In this document: positions 56,127 through 64,000 of the stretch, in pieces | Layout of the letters: every line of letters starts with the position of its first letter | Numbering within the stretch: the first letter of the stretch is position 1 | The notes under the pieces: generated by a model | Databases searched by the model: none | Told to the model about the DNA's origin: nothing | Seen by the model: only the letters and a program-made list of their open reading frames with translations | Made by a program: the position numbers and the translations under genes | Origin: Oidiodendron maius Zn | Taxonomy: Eukaryota > Ascomycota > Leotiomycetes > Myxotrichaceae | Assembly: GCA_000827325.1 (NCBI GenBank) | Contig: KN832872.1 | Coordinates: forward strand, 2,280,096-2,344,095 | Length of the DNA: 64,000 nt | Reading direction: 5' to 3'

Positions 56127-57136
56127 GCATCAATTCACGGGCAGAACGGCTGTCTAAGATTATAGGACTTTCCTCTTTTCATTGGAGACAGTTTCTTGTT
56201 GGTGTTGATCACCTGGTGACAGGAATATATGTGGTGGTCTTTTATAGGGGAAATTAGGTTAGCGGGAAAGTGGGGAAAGTTTTCTGAGTTAATTTCCCCA
56301 TTTCTAATTGCAAAACATGCTTTGGACACAATGTCCCTCACGGTCCTCGGCTACTGAATAGACTTGTAAAGGGAGAAACGGCTTCCAACCCAATATCAAG
56401 CGGAGTGTTTGGCCACTGTTTTGAATCACACCCCTTTCAATTCCTATGCTCTTTGCGCTGATGCTTGCCCTGCCGAAGACGAAGGCAAATTGCTAGTTGT
56501 TTACCATGTGATCATCTACTTAACGACATACCTCTCCCTCTCACAGCCTCACTGGTCTCGAGCAGGCCATTGACCTTACAGGTATTGTCGGAAATTTGAG
56601 AGGTACGAAGTTCGGAGTTTCGGAGTTTCGGTATTTCGGAGCTTCCCAAGAACCTGTTTGGTAGCAGCTCGGTGCCGCCTTCATAGCGCGTTTCAGTTGC
56701 TCACCAAGCTTAGTATCGGATTAAGGGCTCATGTACTTAATTAGTAAAGACTGCTTACCTTATCTATTATTATTATGCCTAGAAAGATGTGAGGTGGTTA
56801 CCTATACTTCTGGGATGGGCTGTTGATCCAAAACCCTGAAAGCCGGCGGTGCCTTACTCCTTCTAATGGGCTAATCGCACTGTCAGTGGACGAAGAGGCA
56901 CCCTGCTTAGTTAGAAACGTTAAGTAAACTATTACGATACTTCAGGGTATAATTAATGTTCGATTCACAATCAAAGGTACAACCGATGTGGGGTAGCTCA
57001 TTTAGTTTCGTTCTAGTCACGTGACCGAGCTTATTGTGACCTCATGTCTCTCCTCGAAGTTGAAGTGTTCTAACATATCCCATCACCGGAGCGAGCTACT
57101 ATCTTCCTGGGGAGACCAAAGCAGATAAATAGAGGC
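56127..57136. other. Intergenic with a short tandem repeat
   Basis: About 1 kb with no recognised gene. At 56610-56641 an 8-base unit close to TTTCGGAG is repeated four times. The minus-strand open frame 56135-56341 has no family feature. Confidence 0.5.
56610..56641. repeat. Four copies of an 8-bp tandem unit
   Basis: Unit TTTCGGAG, one copy with one or two changes (TTTCGGTA). Microsatellite-like; no clear role. Confidence 0.75.
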
Positions 57137-59813
57137 ATGATGTTGCAGCTGAAGACTTCGAAAAGCTGTGATGAATGCAAGTCTCGCAAGGTGCGATGTG
57201 TTAGTATGTCTGGTCAATACATGACATAACGCGAAGTGGTACTAATTGTATGAAGAGACGCTCTACGATGATACATCTTGTAATAGTTGCAAAGTAAGCA
57301 TTGTAGAGTCAGTAAGTTAGGGCTGCTTTACTTACTCGGTCTCTAGAAGCGTGGTACCTCATGCCACTTCGGCCACAAGAAGAAGAGAGCCAAGCGCGCA
57401 CAACCCGCTCTAAATTTGAGCACTGATGGTAACTCGCACTGGATTCCTGAGAGCTCAGCTATTGATCTCTTATTATTGATGTAGGACAGTCTATCTTCTC
57501 ATCCTCCACGGCGCCATCAGATGCAGGGATAGGAGAAGAGCGAAACTATCCGCTCAACAGCGAGATAAATGTCTTATCACTAGAGTGTAATGCAGACCCT
57601 ACCCAGGGTAAACATCAGGAGATGCACCAAAGGCGGCTGTACATTGACCGCCTACTTGAAGATAGAAGTACTAGTGAGAGGCGCCGAAATGAAAGCTCAA
57701 TAGTAAAGGTACGTGTGCTCAATACCTCTTTCATAATACATCCACTCACCTTCTGTTTTACATCTAGGCCAATGACCAGTATGGTAAGCTATCTCAGTGC
57801 TGCCCTTTGGTGGAATTATGGGGATCCTAAACACGTATAGTTGGAAGCTCTGGGATCGCGTTCTTCTCCGATCAGAAGATTGCGTCAATCTCCGATCGCC
57901 TAGGCCACAGGAAGCTCCGGGACCTTCTTGAATCACTTTCTAATTCCATCAATTCGCGTATGAATCACAATGATAATCACCAAGCTGCTACGATCAAGTT
58001 CAATGCTCCCTTATGTGGTCTGCAGATTTCTGAAGAATCCACTAAGTTATATGTCACAGGTTGGCTAGATGTGTCTACGTACTTGTGTGCTACAATTACT
58101 AAGCTATATTTCAGCATACTTCGACCATATACACCCAATATATCCTTTCCTTGATCGCCAAACGTTTGAAAGAAAAGTCTTTCAAGGGGATTTAGCTCTG
58201 CTCCTTCAGGACAGCCCGCCTTTCTCAGCCCTCTACTATTCTGTGCTGGCACTAGGAAGCCAGTATCACGGTAGTGGCTCCTTTGAACCAGGTAGAGGTA
58301 CTTCATGGAAGTTTTTCCAAGCTGCACTGGGATTGTTTCCAGAAATCTTGATTCCAAAAGAGACCCTCGTCAATGTACAGGTATGTTTACTGACGTTACT
58401 TTTATTGTCTTGTTACTGATATATAAAAAGGCTGTAATCTCAATGGTAATATCCAGGGCTCGGCTTCACATTATCCGAGCTAACTAAGTGCAGGCTATAT
58501 TTGCCCGTAATTCATCTTGTGTACAGATCGGAGACATGTTAACTGCCGAAGCGGCTCGAATGGCGCAATCTCTAGGCCTCAATAGAGCCATATGTGATAG
58601 CGAGAACATCTCTGTGTCTCAACGTACCTTCTGGGTGATTTACATATTAGAGAAGACGCTATCCTTTGCCTGCGGGAGGTCTTCCGTATGTAATTTTCGG
58701 CGTCGAAACGTAGAACGTAGCTGACTGGGAGGGATAGATCCTAATTGATTCAGATATTGGCACCCCAGTCCCAGAAGCTCCGGAGGCAAATTTCGGAAAA
58801 TTTGACTGGTTTTACTCAGTATGTCGTTTCAGTAGGCTGATTTCTAAAGCCTACGATGCCCTCTTCTCCATTAGCGCAACATTGCTTTCTACTAATTCAA
58901 TCAAATCGACAATCGACAATTCTAATCATGAGCTTGAATGCTGGAGAAAGGCTATACCAGAAGATTTTCGACCCGGCAGCCCTTTACGCCATTTGTGCGA
59001 TCTAGATAAAGCATCGATTGCAATCACACTCAGAGTCCATTGCCATTACTATAGTGTTGTTATTGCCTTGACTCGACTCCGCTTAAGCCTTCCAGAGGCA
59101 GCATCATCATGTCCGGCAACAGATGACAAGGAAGTGCTATTAAACGCATGCAGGGCAATTATTGAACTTACGAAGTATATTGATCTAGCGACCTACACCC
59201 CAATTTGGTCAGTAACACATTTGCCAAGATTCCAGACATATTTAACAAGGAAGGCGGTACAGGATCCTTGTATCCGTACCAATATCAGCCACGTTTATTC
59301 TTTTCGACTTCATCATACATGATCCAACTCACGATAAAACAAAAAGCAATCTGTCTCTACTAGGGATCGCCGCCGGCTATTTCTGCAGTCTAGAATATGT
59401 CTCTGGTGGAGCCCTCCAAACGTCTCTCCTGTCTGATATCGCTCACATAGCTCGAGATTATATTCACAGCGTAGATCGCAGTGATGTAGTCAGGAGGACA
59501 GACTCCATATTTGAGGTCGGCAGTAGTCAGCACACGGACGCGACTAGAACTGAACTGCAAACCCCCGTGTCGATAGACACCGTACGTTTCCAAAGCTTCG
59601 TAACCAACTTTGAACACAGTTCTAACATAAATTCACCGACAGGGAGGCCAAAACCTTATGGGTGGAATGTTTACAGGCCACATGAATATGGACGAGCCCT
59701 TCTACCCTGCTGATACCCTCCTCTCCCCTCTTGGAAATCGGTTGCCAGAAGGAATTGATTTGATGGATCTTTTTTCAACTGCACTTCCAGATGGCATTTA
59801 TTCCTTTGAGTGA
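57137..59813 (+). CDS. Zn2Cys6 transcription factor with Fungal_trans domain, 12 exons
   Basis: Exons 57137-57199, 57258-57293, 57347-57428, 57485-57708, 57768-57783, 57841-58059, 58115-58380, 58431-58445, 58494-58685, 58738-59207, 59263-59599, 59643-59813; sum 2091 nt, 696 aa. The first three exons together form one zinc cluster: S-C-D-E-C-K-S-R-K-V-R-C, T-L-Y-D-D-T-S-C-N-S-C-K and K-R-G-T-S-C-H-F-G-H-K-K-K-R-A, spacing C-x2-C-x6-C-x7-C-x2-C-x6-C. Later blocks: Y-V-G-S-S-G, Y-F-D-H-I-H-P-I-Y-P-F-L-D-R-Q-T-F, A-A-R-M-A-Q-S-L-G-L-N-R (core of Fungal_trans), D-I-G-T-P-V-P, L-G-I-A-A-G-Y-F-C-S-L-E-Y-V-S-G-G and a C-terminal G-G-M-F-T-G-H-M-N-M-D. Two exons are only 16 and 15 nt. The two-regulator spacing and the Y-V-G-S-S-G block resemble regulators of carbon catabolism, but I cannot assign a named orthologue. 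It may control the flanking catabolic genes. Confidence 0.85.
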
Positions 59814-61027
59814 AAAAGTTTTCTGACGTTTATGCCTTTAGAAACAGAAGACGCATGCACGATAGTAAAAGGAAAGATTGTAAAGTACAGTGAATATACA
59901 ATTCTATGCCTTACAGGTTATTAGATGCCTTCTTCAATAATGATTTTTGCACCCACCAGGCTTTGAGGTTTACTGCATAAGTGCAGGCATCAAGCACTAT
60001 TTCCTTAGTTCGCATGGAAGTTACTGTACAAATGTACTTTCGACACCTGGGTCTCTTAAGCGCCGAGAAACCCAATCAAGGCCTATTTGCAGACCAATTT
60101 CGTTACACTAGAATTATGGGGATAAAAATAGCTTGCCAATTGCAATTATCTTAGCGGTTCACCGCTCTGCTCAGGGTTAGCAGTAATAATGATTGATTAG
60201 CTTTAATGCAGGCATAGATTCATGATTTTCAATCCACCAATGACGCACTTAATAAATATCAGAGGGCCCATAAACCCCGCTTATAACAAGAGGGGTGGTT
60301 GTCTACAGGCCAGGAAAGATTTATGAGACCAGAGAAGGTTCTCGGCAAATAATGTAGGAAGCGCCATTACGGAGGCCAGAAGATCAAGGGCTGAAACACA
60401 TACAGTCTAAACTTGACGCCTTGTATTCTTTATTATCATTACTGAACCAACGAGCTTGTTGAAAATTAGATTGCCGTTGCATGTGGGAGTCACTTGTTCA
60501 ATCACTAAGGAGGAGGGGCAAGCCGAGGTTGAAATGTTGAAAGCCTTGCTCTGCCCCAATACTGGGCATCACTATTCTAGATTCTCCCAATTAACTATTT
60601 CTGCTCAGTTAACCCGACTGCGGGAAAACACCGTAAATGGCATAAACACGAGCGGCGATTTCCAATTACCGAAGAATGTGGAGAGAGACCGGCCTTCTCG
60701 GAATTTCTCATGTTCTCGGCAGTTTGTGACTTGGCCTTTGAACTTAGTTATTGATTGGGAAAATCGGCTTTCGGTCCCCCAAACCAACTCTTTCAACTAT
60801 TTACCCCAAATTTAGGACTAGTACTCTGCTCATTGAGGCACAGCTCCACGTGCACTCAGTTAGAGCCGAAGCACCGAACCTTCTGTCTTGTAAATTCTAA
60901 TAATTACTTATCCGATCTGGTCCCATTCAAAGAACTTATTCTCGACAGTGAGAGTGGAAATCCCGATGACAAAAATATATACATCAATCAAACGGGACTA
61001 GTCTATAACAGAGGCCATACTATCAAC
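59814..61027. other. Intergenic, upstream of the CocE/NonD hydrolase
   Basis: About 1.2 kb. The hydrolase frame is open back to about 60755 but without an ATG, so a spliced first exon in this region is possible. The open frame 60456-60815 shows no family feature. Confidence 0.45.
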
Positions 61028-63280
61028 ATGAGTGAAGAAGGCGTCTTTTCCGATGTAGTTGGGCTTTCGTACCGCTGTGGCTCACTCGAGGGTATCACCA
61101 CAGCCGACTGCAAGTTCTGTTATGAACCTGGAAAGCTTTTGACTTTCTCTATCGGAGAACTTATAGTCGGGGAATCTATCGGCAAGCCACTGCTCACCGT
61201 ATCTGACTTGGCATCAAAGGATACCGCGGAATTCGCTTCCAAGTTGGTAAATCGGGCGAGACTGCTGTACAGTTTGACTCCAGCCCAGGGGTTTGAAGCG
61301 CCAATTGTAATCGATGCAAAAGTAAGTGACAATGGCTGGCTGCAGCGCCCGAGTTTCTAATTATTAGTGATAGATCGAAGCTGTTGTAACCAAATTCGCT
61401 TCTCAAATAAATTTGGACTCATCTAACCTGTCTGACCTTGACGTTGCACTGTCCAGTATATGCGATGAACTGAGCTTATTGCCGAAGTCAGTCTCACATA
61501 CCCGCAATCACCTTCGTAGGGAGGCGGCCGGCTTTAAAGTCTTGCGTGACATCCGGATCCCGACACAGGATGGAAATAACGTGCTAGCTGATGTCTACTT
61601 GCCATTGCTGCATCAACTAGGGGAGAGATATCCAGTTCTTATCAGCTGTACCCTTTATGGGAGGAGGGTATTCCACTCTGGCCCTGACCTTGAGAATACA
61701 GGGGAAATCATGGCATTTGAAAAAGCTGAAGATGACTGGCATTCGACCTCCATAAGTGTCGCCATTCAACTCCCTAGGGGCTCATGGGGAACCAAATGGG
61801 AAACTCAGAGAGGATTTGAAAATATTGCAACGTTCAACACCTTCACTTACGTACCTCATGGCTATGCCATGGTCAAAGTTGATCCCAGAGGTGTCTCGCA
61901 GACGCCAGGCAAAAGGGGCGTTCCGGGAGAAATCGCCAGAGATTTCTATGGTGCTGTTGAGTGGGCTGCTGAACAGAGTTGGAGCGACGGAAGCGTCGCC
62001 CTAGTGGGAAGCTCTTACGGGGCGAATACGCAATGGGATGTGGCGAGCCTGAAACCTAAAGGATTGAAGTGCTTTGTTCCTTATGCTAGTATGATCCCTT
62101 TCGCGATAAGCACATGACACCTTACTAACCGTTTTTGCTGCCAGCTGATCTTGATATGTATCGGGAGGCAGCGTATATTGGGGGCGTCCCCACTCATCGA
62201 TACTTATCTGACTGGTTTAGTCGAGTACGCAAGTCTTCTCCAAAATGGCCGGATCATCTGGACCTTATGGGCATGATGAGTACACACCCATTCTATGATG
62301 GTCTCTGGGAAATGATCAGTACCAAATCGGTCGCACTAGATCTTCCATGTTTTCTGGCTGCGCCTCAGATCTTTATCATCCACGGTCGTGGAGCATTCGA
62401 AGCTTGGAGACTACGACAGCCCGAAAATACGCACCTTCAGCTGGTAGACTGCAATTACTATCCATGGCCCAGTCACGAAGCTTCAGGAAAGATACTGCAA
62501 TTCCTCAACTATCATCTGAAGGGTACCGAGCATCCGCAGCTGGAGAAGGTTGGCATTCAAATGCGACTCGGGCACAAAACGTGGTATTGGCGCAAGGAAA
62601 ACAACTGGCCAGTTCCTGGAACAAAATATACCAAGTGGCACCTTGGCGTGGATGGTAGTCTGACTAAGGACGAATCAAAGGACCCTGAAAAGAAATTTGA
62701 CTATTCCTCAAAGATCCCCACAGGCGGCAAATCAGGCGTGAGTTTTTACTCTGTGCCGTTTGAAGAAGACACTGAATTTGCCGGACACTTCACTGCCGTA
62801 CTCAGTGTTTCGTCATCTATGTCCGATGCGGATGTAGTGGTTACATTATGGGCAGTGGATGAAGCAGGACATGTTGTTCCATATGGCTCAGCAGGTCAAC
62901 CCGAGCCTCTGGCGAAAGGGTTCCTTCGTGCAAGCCATCGGAAGACTGACCTCTCAAAGTCACTCCCTGAGCGGCCGTGGCATACCCACACACAAGAAGA
63001 CAATGCACTATTAATCGCGGGTGAAGCAGTTCAGCTTGAGGTTGAGATTTTCCCTGCTGCCGGGAGAGTTCGCAAGGGATGGAAGCTACGGGTAGATATT
63101 TCCCCATCCGAGCATCAGCCTGACATTCCAGGATATCAACCCCAAGATATGAGAATTTGGTACGGCGAAGAACATGATGAAGGGACAAATTCTATCCATG
63201 TTGGGCGTGGGCGATTGAACTACGTGTCTTGCCCTGTGGTGCCACTCAAATACAGCTATCCCAACATAGTACAAGTATAG
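61028..63280 (+). CDS. CocE/NonD-family hydrolase (X-Pro dipeptidyl-peptidase type)
   Basis: Three exons from ATG 61028: 61028-61321, 61374-62088, 62145-63280; introns 52 and 56 nt; 714 aa. An N-terminal 130-residue extension (F-S-I-G-E-L-I-V-G-E-S-I-G-K-P-L-L-T-V, L-V-N-R-A-R-L-L-Y-S-L) precedes the alpha/beta-hydrolase domain: I-P-T-Q-D-G-N-N-V-L-A-D-V-Y-L-P, V-D-P-R-G-V-S-Q-T-P-G, W-A-A-E-Q-S-W-S-D-G, then the nucleophile elbow V-G-S-S-Y-G-A-N-T-Q-W. The late P-W-P-S-H region follows, and a PepX_C jelly-roll ends the protein (L-L-I-A-G-E-A-V-Q-L-E-V-E-I-F-P, L-R-V-D-I-S-P-S-E). The family cuts esters, beta-lactams or X-Pro peptides; in fungi, members occur in metabolite clusters as esterases or hydrolases. 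No signal peptide. Start uncertain because the frame continues upstream without ATG. Convergent with the FAD monooxygenase at the right edge. Confidence 0.88.
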
Positions 63281-63446
63281 ACACTTAATAAACAATTTCA
63301 ATACATAGGAATCAAATCATAGATCACCACCCTACATTATTTGCACTCTCAAGTAGCAGGATTAAAATTGGGAGCTTTATATTCGCGTCAATAATTTTAC
63401 TCTAGCCAATTCAATGTTGCTTACTCAACAGCAGGCTCCTCTTCTA

Positions 63447-64000
63447 TCAAAATTTCTCTTCTTCAATATCATACGCAAGCAACTTTTGACCCAGACCTAA
63501 ATTTTTTAAGCCAAAGGTATTGTAAATCATCAAACCTCCGGCAAGCATAAACTCATTAAAGCGCAGGCGCCGGGGTGACGTCTTCTTGCGCACACTACCC
63601 CGCGTCTCTGCCGTCTTAAGCATCTCTTCAATTCTTCTCCTTCTTCTGGTTTCGTATATGCTAATGGCACTGTCTAGGGTCAGATTCTTGCTGTGAAGTA
63701 GGTTAGAGAATAAGAAGACGTCCTCGAGCGCCATCGAAAAGCCTTGGCTAGCATGAGGCGGCATTGCGTGGGCTGCATCGCCGATAATGAGAACTCGACC
63801 TCTAGACCACCTTCCACCCACAGGAAGCTTGAAGTTAGGGTAGAACTTCACTACTTCTGTCTTACTGACAACTTCTTTCAACATGTCGACCCATTCATTG
63901 TGTGAATCACCAAGTAGCCCAATCAAAGTGGATTTCATACCGTCGACTTCTTTCTTGCCTCGCTCTTCCCACCCATCGCGTGTATCACCCTGGTCAGGGA
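63447..64000 (-). CDS. FAD-dependent monooxygenase, C-terminal part (5' end outside window)
   Basis: The minus-strand frame is open from the window edge through W-E-E-R-G-K-K-E-V-D-G-M-K-S-T-L to the stop at 63447. The class A flavoprotein hydroxylase (salicylate-hydroxylase-like) hallmark R-V-L-I-I-G-D-A-A-H-A-M-P-P-H-A-S-Q-G is present, followed by the conserved M-A-L-E-D-V-F-L-F-S-N-L-L helix. The C-terminus has R-R-R-R-R-I-E-E-M-L and a weakly amphipathic tail ending D-I-E-E-E-K-F. The N-terminal GxGxxG FAD part lies beyond the window. It probably hydroxylates an aromatic or polyketide-like compound with NAD(P)H. Unlike the relic at 646-1060 this part is intact. It is convergent with the CocE/NonD hydrolase, and together with the FAH hydrolase and class II aldolase it suggests a catabolic neighbourhood. 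Confidence 0.9.
   Translation of the reverse strand, partial: PDQGDTRDGWEERGKKEVDGMKSTLIGLLGDSHNEWVDMLKEVVSKTEVVKFYPNFKLPVGGRWSRGRVLIIGDAAHAMPPHASQGFSMALEDVFLFSNLLHSKNLTLDSAISIYETRRRRRIEEMLKTAETRGSVRKKTSPRRLRFNEFMLAGGLMIYNTFGLKNLGLGQKLLAYDIEEEKF

Noticed and set aside
60456-60815. 119-codon open frame upstream of the CocE/NonD gene
   Set aside because: No motif; at most contains a non-coding leader of the downstream gene.
1-64000. Secondary-metabolite cluster
   Set aside because: No PKS, NRPS, DMATS or terpene synthase was seen in any frame, despite transporters, regulators and monooxygenases.
1-64000. tRNA, rRNA or CRISPR features
   Set aside because: No cloverleaf-like A/B box pair, rRNA block or regularly spaced repeat array was noticed by eye; a tRNA scan would be decisive.

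Overview
The window looks like accessory chromosome sequence of a filamentous ascomycete (Pezizomycotina; a leotiomycete-like genome is my guess, not shown). The evidence is short GT-AG introns of about 45-110 nt that restore conserved protein families in frame, Zn2Cys6 and C2H2 fungal regulators, RTA1, SAT4, DUF3712 and DUF7730 families, and a Ty1/Copia fossil. All exon models below were spliced by eye; for most genes the exon lengths sum to an intact reading frame.

Layout. 0-2.3 kb is a worn edge: the end of a transcription factor, a decayed FAD monooxygenase and a small relic that is repeated at 9.75 kb. 2.3-10.4 kb holds a RIM2-like mitochondrial carrier, a DHA1-type MFS exporter, a Zn2Cys6 regulator and a broken membrane-protein gene. 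10.9-14.2 kb has a DUF7730 gene and a Copia fossil. 14.7-21.8 kb has a 16-exon ABCC transporter tail to tail with an RTA1 protein. 22.2-26.2 kb is a HeLo-like/ankyrin gene (1024 aa) bracketed by a 70-bp inverted repeat. 26.3-44.7 kb is a plant-polysaccharide region: GH43, GH93, a sugar porter and a GH3 beta-glucosidase on the same strand, interrupted by an uncharacterised gene and a divergent UPC2-like regulator/RTA1 pair. 45.9-48.4 kb is a C2H2 regulator. 49.2-64 kb reads as a small catabolic neighbourhood: class II aldolase and FAH-family hydrolase transcribed divergently, a SAT4-type membrane protein, a DUF3712 protein, a 12-exon Zn2Cys6 regulator, a CocE/NonD-type hydrolase and an FAD monooxygenase cut by the window edge.

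How genes may work together. GH93 and GH43 release arabinose-type sugars, the porter imports them, and GGCTAA (XlnR-type) and SYGGRG (CreA-type) motifs cluster in the GH93 upstream region, with single GGCTAA motifs upstream of GH43 and GH3. The UPC2-like regulator and RTA1-like gene share a promoter with two TCGTATA sterol-element cores. The aldolase/FAH promoter holds several palindromes, one carrying GGCTAA. No PKS, NRPS or terpene synthase backbone was found, so this is not a classical secondary-metabolite cluster. The best candidates for something new are the inverted-repeat-bracketed HeLo-like/ankyrin gene and the palindromic divergent promoter.
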